NCBI RefSeq assembly: GCF_947492555.1
Contig: NZ_CANLNE010000001.1
Location: 930,001 to 994,000, forward strand
Direction of reading: 5' to 3'
DNA from: an uncultured Roseobacter sp.
GTDB taxonomy: Bacteria; Pseudomonadota; Alphaproteobacteria; Rhodobacterales; Rhodobacteraceae
DNA length: 64,000 nucleotides
Shown: in pieces, positions 52,587-61,684 of the stretch
How positions within the stretch are numbered: the stretch's first letter is position 1
How the letters are laid out: the number at the start of each line of letters is the position of its first letter
Program-made: the position numbers and the translations under genes
Notes under the pieces: model-generated
The model's input: only the letters and a program-made list of their open reading frames with translations
Told to the model about the DNA's origin: nothing
Databases searched by the model: none

Positions 52587-53695
52587 GTGTTCCAAAGGAA
52601 ATCAAGAACCACGAGTACCGGGTCGGACTGACCCCGGAAAGCGTGTCAGAACTGGTGGCGCGCGGCCACAGTGTTCTTGTCGAAACGAGTGCGGGTGCCG
52701 GGATCGGTGCTGTTGACGACCTCTATGTCACAGCCGGAGCCGAAATCGCTTCAACCGCCGAAGAGGTATTCGCGCGCGCTGACATGATCGTAAAAGTAAA
52801 GGAGCCTCAGGCGGGAGAGCGAAAGCTGCTGCGCGAAGGCCAGATCCTTTATACCTACCTTCATTTGGCACCTGACCCGGAGCAAACCAAGGATCTGGTC
52901 GAATCCGGTGCTGTCTGCATCGCCTACGAAACCGTAACCGACAAGAACGGGGGCTTGCCGCTTTTGAAGCCGATGAGCCAGGTCGCCGGACGCATGTCTA
53001 TCCAGGCGGGCGCGGCTGCATTGGAAAAGGCACATGGTGGCCGCGGCGTGCTGTTGGGCGGCGTCCCCGGCGTCGCACCGGGCAAGGTCGTGGTGATCGG
53101 CGGTGGCGTCGTAGGCTTCAACGCGGCACAGATGGCGGTTGGGCTACATGCTGACGTGACCATTCTCGACCGCAACCCCGAAGTTCTTGAACGTCTTGAA
53201 AATCACTTCGAAAGCTCAGCAAAGGTTATTTATTCAACACAGGCAGCACTTGAGCGCCATGTTTCCGAAGCAGATCTCGTTATTGGCGCTGTTCTCGTTC
53301 CAGGTGCCGCTGCACCCAAATTGGTCACCCGCAAGATGCTCACTCAAATGCAGCCCGGAGCCGTGATTGCAGATGTGGCGATTGATCAGGGTGGGTGCTT
53401 TGAGACGTCCAAGGCGACAACGCATGCTGATCCGACATATGTCGTTGACGATGTTGTGCACTATTGCGTTGCAAACATGCCTGGCGGTGTTGCACGTACG
53501 TCAACCTACGCGCTGAACAATGTCACGCTGCAACATGCGCTGGCCATCGCTGACAAAGGTTGGAAATCCGCTCTCGATGCGGACCCGCATTTGCGGAACG
53601 GGTTGAATGTAGCTGATGGAAAAGTAACATTCCGCGCCGTCGCAGAAAACCTTGGCTATGAATATGTAGCGCCTGAGACGTATACGGTCGAGTAG
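52577..53695 (+). CDS. ald: Alanine dehydrogenase
   Basis: 372 residues. Start [20 protein letters not shown] is the family signature; catalytic Lys in MIVKVKEP, His in [13 protein letters not shown] fold [19 protein letters not shown], and [16 protein letters not shown] near the C-terminus. It converts L-alanine and NAD to pyruvate, NADH and ammonia, and so would regenerate pyruvate amino acceptor for transaminases. It overlaps the FAD dehydrogenase gene and is followed by a hairpin terminator. Confidence 0.95.
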   Translation: MRIGVPKEIKNHEYRVGLTPESVSELVARGHSVLVETSAGAGIGAVDDLYVTAGAEIASTAEEVFARADMIVKVKEPQAGERKLLREGQILYTYLHLAPDPEQTKDLVESGAVCIAYETVTDKNGGLPLLKPMSQVAGRMSIQAGAAALEKAHGGRGVLLGGVPGVAPGKVVVIGGGVVGFNAAQMAVGLHADVTILDRNPEVLERLENHFESSAKVIYSTQAALERHVSEADLVIGAVLVPGAAAPKLVTRKMLTQMQPGAVIADVAIDQGGCFETSKATTHADPTYVVDDVVHYCVANMPGGVARTSTYALNNVTLQHALAIADKGWKSALDADPHLRNGLNVADGKVTFRAVAENLGYEYVAPETYTVE

Positions 53696-53719
53696 AGCCA
53701 GGTTGCCAATATTGGATCC

Positions 53720-53765
53720 CCGATTTTCAACTCATCGGTTGGAAATCGGAGAGGTCTTTTTCCCG
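53720..53765 (+). terminator. Intrinsic terminator after ald
   Basis: CCGATTTTCAAC-TCATCG-GTTGGAAATCGG (53720-53749) forms a 12-bp stem with one T-G pair, followed by AGAGGTCTTTTT. Located 25 nt after the ald stop on the same strand. Confidence 0.7.
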
Positions 53766-54059
53766 CTCTTGCTGGTTTTTGCAAAGCGCGTTTTAAACGT
53801 TGCTCGAAATGCTGCGGCAAAGAAACTCGTCCAACGCGCGCCAGCAAATTGGGCAGGCTGTCCCGGCATCGCAATCGAAGCAGAAACGTGTCGCTATAGC
53901 ACATGGCGAAAAACCTGGCTCACCCAACGCTGCCTGACATCAAAGATGTGGGTGCGTTGGGTGATAAGCGATGTCTCAGGTGTTTGGCATGATGCTCTGA
54001 TGAGAAGCAACATTCTCATCAATTGATCTGTTGTTGTTCCGATCAGGCCTGTGGCAGGT
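53766..54059. other. Intergenic region, no gene supported
   Basis: A 107-codon plus frame (53703-54026) has no domain and includes the terminator hairpin, so it is treated as chance. Nothing else recognised. Confidence 0.3.
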
Positions 54060-54557
54060 TCAGTCAACCCCGCCGGTGATCACGCGCTCAATGGAAATCT
54101 CGCCGCACTCTTCTTCAAGGTCCGGATCCGGTGCGCCAGACAGTCCAAGTGCGCCGACAAGCATGCCTTCGTAGAAGACTGGCAAGCCACCGGTCAACAA
54201 CAGGATATCGTCCTCCATTTTGCCCAGTTGGCTGAAACCTTCGGCTTCCGGAGCCCTGCTCAGAACGGAGGTGGGGATCTTTAGCGCCGCTGAGGTGTAG
54301 GCTTTACGAAAGCTGGTATGCACCGTGTTTGCTCCGGTCCCATTTCCGCGGGAAAAGTATACCAGACTGCCCTGATCATTCACTACCGATGCAGAGATGC
54401 TAACGTCGGATTTCTCACATTCTGCGATGGCCTCTTTGGCAATCTTTTCGGCGAGTTCGACCGTGAGCACATATCGCTGCGGCAATTCAACCGCCAGCGC
54501 AGCAACAGGCAAAATGGACAAGATAAGGGTGGCGGCAATCTTAGGTGTTCTCATCAT
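54060..54557 (-). CDS. GlcG/HbpS-type heme-binding-like protein, exported
   Basis: 165 residues: signal peptide (MMRTPKIAATLILSILPVAALAVE) and a GlcG/HbpS domain with ISASVVNDQGSLVYFSRGNG, HTSFRKAYTSAAL, LLLTGGLPVFYEG and VGALGLSGAP. Such proteins form octamers and some bind heme or sense redox stress in the periplasm. Two adjacent ATGs (54557, 54554) follow AAGGAAG. It is divergent from the Crp-type regulator. Confidence 0.87.
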   Translation of the reverse strand: MMRTPKIAATLILSILPVAALAVELPQRYVLTVELAEKIAKEAIAECEKSDVSISASVVNDQGSLVYFSRGNGTGANTVHTSFRKAYTSAALKIPTSVLSRAPEAEGFSQLGKMEDDILLLTGGLPVFYEGMLVGALGLSGAPDPDLEEECGEISIERVITGGVD

Positions 54558-54633
54558 CAGACTTCCTTTACATTAGATGGAGGCATGTTAAGTCCGACCG
54601 CACTGTCAAACGACAATCCCGATTGCATTTGAG

Positions 54634-55263
54634 ATGGAAAATCTGACAACCAGGAATTGGCTCACATATTGTGCTCCCGAAACACGGACCCGTATCGAAA
54701 AAAGGCTCAGGTCTGTCCGGTTTTCCAAGGGTGCACTGATCCATCAGATTGGTGACCGGGCCGATGACCTCTTTTTGATTGAAAACGGACGGGTCCGGTT
54801 CGGTGCATCAAGCGAGGACGGAAAGGAATTGATCGTACGCGATCTCGAACCGGGTCAGTGGTTTGGTTTTATCGGATGCTTCGGGTCCGGTGTTCGGCCG
54901 AATGATGCGGTGTCGTTGGCAGAGACGAAACTGCTGATCATCAGCCGTCGTGAGATCGAGGAACTCGGCCGCTCTGACCCGATGCTATGGCGCGCAATCG
55001 CAGGAATACTGGCCACCTACGTCGCCCACTTTTACAGAACGTATGAGAATTCTGTATTCCTGCCACTGGAAAAGAGGCTGGCGGCAACACTCAAGCAACT
55101 GTGCACCTGGCAAGGAACAACAACGTTGAACATCAGCCAAGGGGAGTTGGCCGCAATCATGGGCATTACCAAGGAGGCCGTCGGTTTGCATCTGAATGCA
55201 TTGAAGTCGAGAGGTGTTGTTGAATTGGGATACCGCAGTATCTCGATTCAGAGCGTTGATTAG
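54634..55263 (+). CDS. Crp/Fnr-family regulator
   Basis: 209 residues: a cyclic-nucleotide-binding-like barrel (VRFSKGALIHQIGDRADDLFLIENGRVRF, DLEPGQWFGFIGCFG) and a C-terminal winged helix (ISQGELAAIMGITKEAVGLHLNALKSRGVVELG). No Fnr-type Cys cluster is seen. The recognition helix TKEAVGLHLNAL differs from classic Crp. It probably regulates the divergent GlcG-type gene. Confidence 0.92.
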   Translation: MENLTTRNWLTYCAPETRTRIEKRLRSVRFSKGALIHQIGDRADDLFLIENGRVRFGASSEDGKELIVRDLEPGQWFGFIGCFGSGVRPNDAVSLAETKLLIISRREIEELGRSDPMLWRAIAGILATYVAHFYRTYENSVFLPLEKRLAATLKQLCTWQGTTTLNISQGELAAIMGITKEAVGLHLNALKSRGVVELGYRSISIQSVD

Positions 55264-55452
55264 GGTCCTGACCCTAACTGAACGCAGCGTGCTGAGTGCG
55301 TCGGCCTGCACTTAGGGCTGCGATGGTCATTAGGGCAGACCGAGGCGGCAAGGTGTCGTGCTGGCCTATTCTATCCAGGAGGTTGGTTTGAACGGAGCCG
55401 TTCCACCGTTTCCATTGATTGATCCATTGCGATAGAGCTAAACTACGTTTCC

Positions 55453-56418
55453 TTGGCGCTTAAGAGCCATCGGCGTCGAAATCTCTGGATCTTACACTTG
55501 CAGCTTAACTCTCGCCTTCTTGAATGCTTCCATGCCACGATGACGGTCGGCACGGTGACGGGAGCGGCCGAACTGCTCAACACCTCCCAACCAGCGGTGA
55601 GCAGATCGTTGAAACAGTTGGAAGACGCCACCAAGATGAAGCTGTTTGTGCGAACGGGAAATCGGGTCGCACCGACTCATGAAGCACAATTGCTCTATGA
55701 AGAGGTCGACCGATCTTTCAGGGGGTTGAAGCGGATCAGCCGGGCCGCGGAGGAAATCAGAAACCTGCAGCAGGGGAAAATCCACATTGCCTGTGCACCG
55801 GCCTTTTCCCAGGGCTTCCTGGTCGACACGGTGAAAGCCTTTCGCAAAAGCAGACCCGGCGTACAAACTGTCGTCACGACACGGCAAACGCCAACAATTG
55901 CAGAACTAGCAACTTCGCAGCAATGCGATCTTGGCCTGGCAGCCTATGCGATCGAGCCAGAAGGAACGGAGTTTGAAATCTTCACCGATGCTCCGGAAAT
56001 CTGCATTCTCCCTTTGGGTCATCCATTGTCCTCAAAACGTGAGATTACTCCGGGTGACCTGAGGGACATCGACTTCGTTGCCCTCGGCAATATTGATCCC
56101 TACTCACAACGTCTTCAGCGGGTTTTTGATGACAGCGGTATTCCCACGACAAATGTCCTGGAAGTGCAGAACTCGCTGATGGCCGGCGAAGCGGTTGCAC
56201 AGGGGCTTGGGGCCGCGATCATCAATCCGTTTTCTGCCTTTAGCTTTCGCCATCGCAATGTGGTCTTTCGACGGTTTTCGGTGAACCTGAAGTTTTCATC
56301 CAGTTTGCTGCGGTCAAAATTTCGCCCGTCCAGTAGTCTGGTCGATGAGTTCAGAAAGTGCCTGTTTGATACGCGTGACGCGTATCTGAAAGAGTTGGAA
56401 ATCCTGCTGACGTCCTGA
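55453..56418 (+). CDS. LysR-family regulator
   Basis: 321 residues from TTG 55453; a TTG at 55498 (LQLNSRLLECF) is a credible shorter start. HTH: MTVGTVTGAAELLNTSQPAVSRSLKQLEDATKMKLFVR, followed by the effector domain (IHIACAPAFSQGFLVDTVKAF, ICILPLGHPLSSK, VAQGLGAAIINP). It is 190 nt upstream of the threonine aldolase-ABC transporter operon on the same strand and likely controls it. Confidence 0.9.
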   Translation: MALKSHRRRNLWILHLQLNSRLLECFHATMTVGTVTGAAELLNTSQPAVSRSLKQLEDATKMKLFVRTGNRVAPTHEAQLLYEEVDRSFRGLKRISRAAEEIRNLQQGKIHIACAPAFSQGFLVDTVKAFRKSRPGVQTVVTTRQTPTIAELATSQQCDLGLAAYAIEPEGTEFEIFTDAPEICILPLGHPLSSKREITPGDLRDIDFVALGNIDPYSQRLQRVFDDSGIPTTNVLEVQNSLMAGEAVAQGLGAAIINPFSAFSFRHRNVVFRRFSVNLKFSSSLLRSKFRPSSSLVDEFRKCLFDTRDAYLKELEILLTS

Positions 56419-56608
56419 TCTTACTGTCAGCTGGGTCTGTGGTCTGCGGAAACAATTACGAAAACCGCAAAGCTCTCAGTATATCAAAAACGCATGCCAA
56501 TCCCCCAAAGTTATATTTTTGTCATGCCCACTCGGCTGACATGCTCCTCGCACACGCAACGCGCAAACGTTGCGTTGGTTTTACAAGCCAGCCGAGGAGA
56601 GCGCAGGA

Positions 56609-57652
56609 ATGTACGATTTTTACGCCGATACAAAGACGAAACCAACGTCCGAGATGCGTCGCGTTGTGTTGGACTGCGTGGTGGGCGATGAGCAAAAAGA
56701 CGAAGATCCCACAACCACCGACCTCTGCACCCGGGTGGCAAAGCTTCTCGGCAAAGAAGCGGCAGTCTTTTTGCCTTCGGGCACTATGTGTAACGAGATC
56801 GCGATCAAGGTGCACACCAATCCGGGTGACGAAGTCATCTGCGAGCAATCCTGTCACATCATTAACTTCGAAACTGGCGGACCTGCCGCAATCAGCGGCG
56901 TCATGATTAAAGCCCTGCATGGGCAAAACGGCATTTTTACGCCCGAGCAGGTGGTCCAGGCTATTCGACCAAACTCCCGCTACATGCCAAAATGCACTTT
57001 GATGTGCGTTGAGCAGACCGCAAACATGGGCGGCGGTGCTATCTGGCCACTGGAACAGCTTCAGGCCGTTGCGAGTGCCGCGAAAGACGCAGGTCTGGCG
57101 ACCCATATGGACGGCGCGCGCCTGATGAATGCCGTGGCAAAAAAGGGCATTTCTGCCGCCACCTATGCTGAAAACTACGACACTGTCTGGATTGATTTCA
57201 CCAAGGGTCTTGGCGCGCCGGTTGGCGCCGTTCTGGCTGGGTCAGAAGACTTCATCGCGCAAGCCTGGCGACTGAAACAACAACTTGGTGGCGCGATGCG
57301 CCAATCCGGGATCGTCGCGTCGATGTGCCTCTATGCGCTTGATCATCATGTGGATCGTCTGAGCGATGATCATGATCTGGCGCAAAACCTGGGCGATCAG
57401 ATTTCCAAATTGAATCTCGTGAAAGAGGTTCTGCCGGTTGAGACCAACATCATCATTTTTGATCTGAAGGACACCGCCCCAACCGCCGCCGAGATTGTCG
57501 CGTTGCTGCGCAGCGAGGGCGTTCTGGCCGGCGCTTTTGGGGACCGCCGCATTCGGATCGTGACCCACCTGGACGTCGACGTCGCTGCGGGTGAGATGCT
57601 CATGGCCGGCCTGAACAAATACTTGAACTCAGATGCTCAGGAGGTCGCGTGA
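56609..57652 (+). CDS. ltaE: Threonine aldolase (beta-eliminating-lyase fold)
   Basis: 347 residues, PLP fold type [42 protein letters not shown], and PLP Lys near residue 199 in [14 protein letters not shown]. It cleaves threonine or 3-hydroxy amino acids to glycine and an aldehyde; the exact stereo-preference is not visible. ATG 56609 with GAGGAG upstream is preferred over the frame start at 56570. First gene of the operon with the ABC transporter. Confidence 0.9.
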   Translation: MYDFYADTKTKPTSEMRRVVLDCVVGDEQKDEDPTTTDLCTRVAKLLGKEAAVFLPSGTMCNEIAIKVHTNPGDEVICEQSCHIINFETGGPAAISGVMIKALHGQNGIFTPEQVVQAIRPNSRYMPKCTLMCVEQTANMGGGAIWPLEQLQAVASAAKDAGLATHMDGARLMNAVAKKGISAATYAENYDTVWIDFTKGLGAPVGAVLAGSEDFIAQAWRLKQQLGGAMRQSGIVASMCLYALDHHVDRLSDDHDLAQNLGDQISKLNLVKEVLPVETNIIIFDLKDTAPTAAEIVALLRSEGVLAGAFGDRRIRIVTHLDVDVAAGEMLMAGLNKYLNSDAQEVA

Positions 57653-57653
57653 C

Positions 57654-58421
57654 ATGGCAAATGTAACAGCGCAGAATGACGTGCTGGTAAAGGTCGAAGG
57701 TCTGTCAAAGATTTTCAAGACGGCCGACGGACGCACCATCAACGCGCTGACGAATGTGAACACATTTGTCGATCGTGGCGAGGTTGTTGCCATCATCGGA
57801 CCGAGTGGATCAGGCAAGAGCACGCTCTTGCGTACGATGAACGGTCTTGAGACGATCTCCGAGGGCCACATCCACATCGATGGAATTGATCTGGTGGATA
57901 AGAATACCGACATGAACGCGTTGCGCGCCGATGTCGGGATGGTGTTCCAGCATTTCAACCTGTTCCAGCACAAGACATCGCTCGAAAACATCACGCTGCC
58001 TCAGACGCTGGTGCGAAAGCGGACGAAGTCCGAGGCGGACCAGATTGCCATGGACCTGCTGCGGCAACTGGGGCTGGACCATCTGGCCAACAACTATCCG
58101 TCTCAGCTCTCGGGTGGCCAGCAACAACGGATTGCCATTGCCCGCGCCCTGGCCATGCAGCCCAAGCTGATGCTGTTTGACGAGGCCACATCGGCACTTG
58201 ATCCCGAAATGGTTGGCGAAGTGCTCGACCTGATCAAAGGGCTCGCCAACGACGGCATGACCATGTGCCTTGTCACGCATGAAATGAACTTCGCCCGCGA
58301 GGTTTGTGACCGGGTGATCTTCATGGATGCCGGTGAGTTGGTCGAAACCGGCAAACCGGCTGAATTTTTCGCAAAACCGTCCACGGATCGCGCTCAGCAA
58401 TTCCTGGACAAAGTTCTCTGA
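57654..58421 (+). CDS. Amino-acid ABC transporter ATPase (GlnQ/HisP type)
   Basis: 255 residues: Walker [17 protein letters not shown]-loop [12 protein letters not shown], signature [16 protein letters not shown], Walker [16 protein letters not shown] and the switch His in LVTHEMNFA. The [13 protein letters not shown] pattern is that of polar amino-acid uptake systems. It starts 1 nt after the aldolase stop. Confidence 0.94.
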   Translation: MANVTAQNDVLVKVEGLSKIFKTADGRTINALTNVNTFVDRGEVVAIIGPSGSGKSTLLRTMNGLETISEGHIHIDGIDLVDKNTDMNALRADVGMVFQHFNLFQHKTSLENITLPQTLVRKRTKSEADQIAMDLLRQLGLDHLANNYPSQLSGGQQQRIAIARALAMQPKLMLFDEATSALDPEMVGEVLDLIKGLANDGMTMCLVTHEMNFAREVCDRVIFMDAGELVETGKPAEFFAKPSTDRAQQFLDKVL

Positions 58422-58450
58422 CAATCATCAACCCAAGGGAGGAACCCAAG

Positions 58451-59251
58451 ATGAATTTCTTTAAAACCCTCGTTGCAGGCGCTGCCACATTCGTGGCCGC
58501 TCATACAGCGACTTTCGCACCAGCCAATGCTGACACCGTGCAGGAGATCGTGAACCGCGGAGTGCTGAACGTCGCCGTGCAAACGCAAGGCCCTCCGTTC
58601 AGCTTTGTGGACAAACATGGTGAGCGTACAGGCTTTGCCGTCGAAGTCGTTAAGCTGATTGCCCAGGATATGGGCGTAGAGATCGAGTTCCAGGACTATG
58701 AGTGGAAAGGTCTTATCCCGTCGCTTCTGGCCGAAAAGGTCGATTTCATTGCGGCGGACATGACACCCACCCCGCAGCGTGCGTTGCAGTTGGTCTTCAC
58801 TGAGCCCTTCTATTACAGCGACGTTGTAGCCTACGTCGCAGGCGGTTCTGAAGCTGCCACCTGGCAGGACCTGAACACTGAAGGTGTGAAAATCGGCGTT
58901 CCCCAGGCAAGCTCCCACGTGAAGTTTGTGCGCGATAACATGCCCAACGCTACGGTTGTTGAACTGTCTGGCGGCAGCCCTGCTGTGGCTCAGGCTTTGT
59001 CCGTCGGGCGCGTCAATGCGGGCGTGACCTCGCGCGAGATCGCCACGCAGTTCACCACCGAATTCGAAGGCGTTCGTGTTCTTGACGGCACCATCGTGCA
59101 GTCACCGCTCAGCTTCCCCGTGCGTCCGACTGATACGCATCTGGAATCCTGGCTGAACAACTGGTTCCGCATCAAAAAAGCAGATCGGACAATCGAGCGC
59201 ATGCTGGACTACTGGGTGCATACCGATGCCTGGGAAGTTGACCACAAGTAA
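58451..59251 (+). CDS. Amino-acid ABC transporter substrate-binding protein
   Basis: 266 residues with a signal peptide (MNFFKTLVAGAATFVAAHTATFAPANA). Family SBP_bac_3: VQEIVNRGVLNVAVQTQGPPFSF, GERTGFAVEVVKLIAQDMGVEIEF, LLAEKVDFIAADMTPTPQRA with the ligand-binding Arg, and SRVN-type GRVNAGVTSREIATQ. The ligand is a polar or cyclic amino acid by family; given ProC and ArgE downstream, proline- or ornithine-like compounds are candidates. Confidence 0.92.
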   Translation: MNFFKTLVAGAATFVAAHTATFAPANADTVQEIVNRGVLNVAVQTQGPPFSFVDKHGERTGFAVEVVKLIAQDMGVEIEFQDYEWKGLIPSLLAEKVDFIAADMTPTPQRALQLVFTEPFYYSDVVAYVAGGSEAATWQDLNTEGVKIGVPQASSHVKFVRDNMPNATVVELSGGSPAVAQALSVGRVNAGVTSREIATQFTTEFEGVRVLDGTIVQSPLSFPVRPTDTHLESWLNNWFRIKKADRTIERMLDYWVHTDAWEVDHK

Positions 59252-59263
59252 ATCTTGAACCTG

Positions 59264-59290
59264 ACCGTGCGGGGCCGCGCCCCGCACGGT
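59264..59290 (+). promoter_or_regulatory. Intercistronic hairpin after the binding-protein gene
   Basis: ACCGTGCGGGGC-CGC-GCCCCGCACGGT is a perfect 12-bp stem with a 3-nt loop, 12 nt after the stop of the binding protein and before the permease genes. Like the dctP-dctQ hairpin, it probably shields the upstream mRNA and lowers read-through. No T-run follows. Confidence 0.65.
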
Positions 59291-59312
59291 TAACCATTAA
59301 CGGGAGGGGTAA

Positions 59313-60002
59313 ATGAGCCTGATCGAGTTCTACAACTACAGGGTTGTTTCGCAATATCTGCCCGAATTCGCCTGGGGCCTTTGGGCCACGCTGTGGATTT
59401 CCTTTGTCTGCCTCGTGGGGTCTCTTATTCTTGGCACGCTTGTGACCGTTGCCAGACGATCCCAGAAGAAGTGGATATCCCTGCCGGTCACAGCCTACGT
59501 TGAAGCTGTCCGCAGCACGCCTCTTCTGGTGCAGCTTTATCTCGTCTACTACGGCCTGTCTCAGATTCCGGTTCTGAACGTCCCGGTGCCTGCTCTGGCG
59601 TGCGGCATTTTCGCGCTGACCGTTCATACCGGCGCTTACATGAGTGAAATCATCCGTGGTGGCATTGAGGCCGTGGATCGCGGCCAGTTCGAAGGTGCCA
59701 AGGCCGTCGGCATGACCGAACGGCAAACGATGATCAACGTCATCTATCCGCAAGCCTTTGCAAAGGTGATCCCCTCACTTCTTGGGCAGGCCGCTGTTCT
59801 GGTTAAAGACAGCTCCATCCTTAGCTTCATCGCCGTATTCGAATTGCTGGGAGCCGGGCTGATCATACTGTCTGACCGGGTGATGCCGACCGAAGCCTTC
59901 ATGACAGCGGCCTTCGGGTATTTGCTGATCTACCTGATGATGCTGGTGGCATCGAACAAAATTCAGAAAAAGCTGGCGGGCAACGCCTGGAAGAGCCGGT
60001 AG
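59313..60002 (+). CDS. Amino-acid ABC transporter permease 1
   Basis: 229 residues, HisM/HisQ type: the fold starts YLPEFAWGLWATLWISFVCLVGSLILGTLV, with the conserved EAVRSTPLLVQLYLVYYGL and the EAA loop EAVDRGQFEGAKAVGMTERQTMINVIYPQA that docks to the ATPase. Five membrane segments. GGGAGG precedes the ATG. Confidence 0.93.
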   Translation: MSLIEFYNYRVVSQYLPEFAWGLWATLWISFVCLVGSLILGTLVTVARRSQKKWISLPVTAYVEAVRSTPLLVQLYLVYYGLSQIPVLNVPVPALACGIFALTVHTGAYMSEIIRGGIEAVDRGQFEGAKAVGMTERQTMINVIYPQAFAKVIPSLLGQAAVLVKDSSILSFIAVFELLGAGLIILSDRVMPTEAFMTAAFGYLLIYLMMLVASNKIQKKLAGNAWKSR

Positions 60003-60011
60003 GAGGTCGCA

Positions 60012-60701
60012 ATGTTTGAACTCACATTACAAACCATGCCTTTTCTTCTGGAAGGGTTCCTGAACACCATCCTGATCTCGCTCGCCGCTATCTCTTTGGG
60101 CAGTTTTGTTGGGCTTGTGCTTGGGCTGGGCCGAACGGTTGGACCGAAGCCCGTCAAGAACATTATCGGGCTTTATGTTCACCTTGTGCGGGCGACCCCA
60201 TTTCTTGTCCAGATCTACATCGTCTACTACGTGCTGCCGACAACGAAGCTCTCGATCTTTGACTTCTCCAACTTCATGGCCGCCGTGATCGCCTTGACGA
60301 TATATACCTCATCCTACACTGCCGAGATCGTCAGAGGGTCGTTGGAGGCCGTGCCAAAAGGGCAGTGGGAAGCGGCGGCGGCAGTGGGCATGAAGATGCG
60401 CCAGCGGCTGCTGAACGTGATCCTGCCGCAAGCCTGGAAGCTGACCTTGCCACCTTTAGCCGGCGTTTATGTTCTGGTCATCAAGGGCACATCCATCCTG
60501 ACCGTCATCGGCGTTGTGGAGCTGATGCGCCAGGGTGAGGACGCCATTCATCGCCATCCCGCACACATCATGTGGATCCTGTTCCTCGTGGCCAGCCTCT
60601 ACTTCATCTACTGTTTCCCGATCCTTCGCGGCATCAAATACATGGAAAAGAAAATCGCTGCGAAAGGCGCAAGAAGCGTCGCCACAGATGCGCAGTGGTA
60701 A
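60012..60701 (+). CDS. Amino-acid ABC transporter permease 2
   Basis: 229 residues, paralogous to the previous gene: FLLEGFLNTILISLAAISLGSFVGLVLG, LVRATPFLVQIYIVYYVLP and EAA loop EAVPKGQWEAAAAVGMKMRQRLLNVILPQAW. Both permeases together form the heterodimeric channel. It begins 9 nt after permease 1, with AGGAGG ahead of its ATG. Confidence 0.93.
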   Translation: MFELTLQTMPFLLEGFLNTILISLAAISLGSFVGLVLGLGRTVGPKPVKNIIGLYVHLVRATPFLVQIYIVYYVLPTTKLSIFDFSNFMAAVIALTIYTSSYTAEIVRGSLEAVPKGQWEAAAAVGMKMRQRLLNVILPQAWKLTLPPLAGVYVLVIKGTSILTVIGVVELMRQGEDAIHRHPAHIMWILFLVASLYFIYCFPILRGIKYMEKKIAAKGARSVATDAQW

Positions 60702-60822
60702 CCACCCTGAACTCGGCCAAGCTGCACTTCTGATGTAACTCGGTCCGCAAAATACCTCCCTGGAGGCGGAAGAACAGGCAACCTGTCGAGCAGGTTATGC
60801 ATAAAAAAGAGAACGAACCGTT

Positions 60823-61626
60823 ATGACCAAAACAGCACCTCGAACCCTGTTCCTCGGAGGCGGCAATATGGGACGCGCCATTCTGAATGGGTATAAGACT
60901 GGTGGCGGCAACATGTCCGAAATCGCGATCCTGGACCCCTTTATAAACGAGGCGCATGCAACTGATCTGGGGATAAGCACCGTCTATCGTGACTACGCCG
61001 AAATCCCTGAAGTTACAAAATTCGCGATGATTGTTCTGGCCACAAAACCGCAGGTGTTCGAAGCGGTCAGCCGCCCCATTGCCGACTTCCTTGATCACAA
61101 AACGCTGGTCATTTCGATCATGGCGGGCGTAAGCAGCGCCCGGATCGTTCAATCGATTGGTCAAGACGTCGTGGTCGTGCGGTGCATGCCCAATATGGCC
61201 GCCGCGGTTCAGAAATCCGTCAATGTTGCCTTTGCAACAGATGCCGCGACCAAGACACAGTTTGAGGCGCTGTTTGCAGGCTCTGGTCCTGTTCGCTGGG
61301 TTAAAGACGAGGATGACATTCACGCAACAACCGCAGTTTCAGGCAGCGGCCCGGCCTATTTCTTTGCCTTCACCGAAGCGCTGGCGCTGGCAGGTGAGCA
61401 AGCAGGTCTTGAACCACAATTGTCCCTGGAGCTGGCAATCGACACGCTCATCGGCGCGGCAGAACTGTTGAAACACAACCGCGCGCCGTCCCGGTTACGC
61501 GAAAGCGTGACGTCAAAAGGTGGCACAACCGCTGCCGCACTGGAACAATTCGCTCTGCACAACAATCTGAATGCGATCGTGATGGATGCCGTCATGGCAG
61601 CGCAATCCAGATCCAAAGAGTTCTGA
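60823..61626 (+). CDS. proC: Pyrroline-5-carboxylate reductase
   Basis: 267 residues: NADP fold LFLGGGNMGRAILNGY, VVRCMPNMAAAVQKS and the ProC signature ATTAVSGSGPAYFFAFTEAL with LRESVTSKGGTTAAALE. It reduces pyrroline-5-carboxylate to proline. In this catabolic setting it may act on a related cyclic imine rather than in housekeeping synthesis; this is inference from the transporter and the deacylase nearby. Confidence 0.93.
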   Translation: MTKTAPRTLFLGGGNMGRAILNGYKTGGGNMSEIAILDPFINEAHATDLGISTVYRDYAEIPEVTKFAMIVLATKPQVFEAVSRPIADFLDHKTLVISIMAGVSSARIVQSIGQDVVVVRCMPNMAAAVQKSVNVAFATDAATKTQFEALFAGSGPVRWVKDEDDIHATTAVSGSGPAYFFAFTEALALAGEQAGLEPQLSLELAIDTLIGAAELLKHNRAPSRLRESVTSKGGTTAAALEQFALHNNLNAIVMDAVMAAQSRSKEF

Positions 61627-61684
61627 AATGGGGACGGGCACACCTTCCTCGATCTTGCTCTCCGCGGTTTTCGGGTAGCTTGTA

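Noticed and set aside
53703-54026. 107-codon plus frame after ald
   Set aside because: It contains the ald terminator hairpin and has no recognisable domain.
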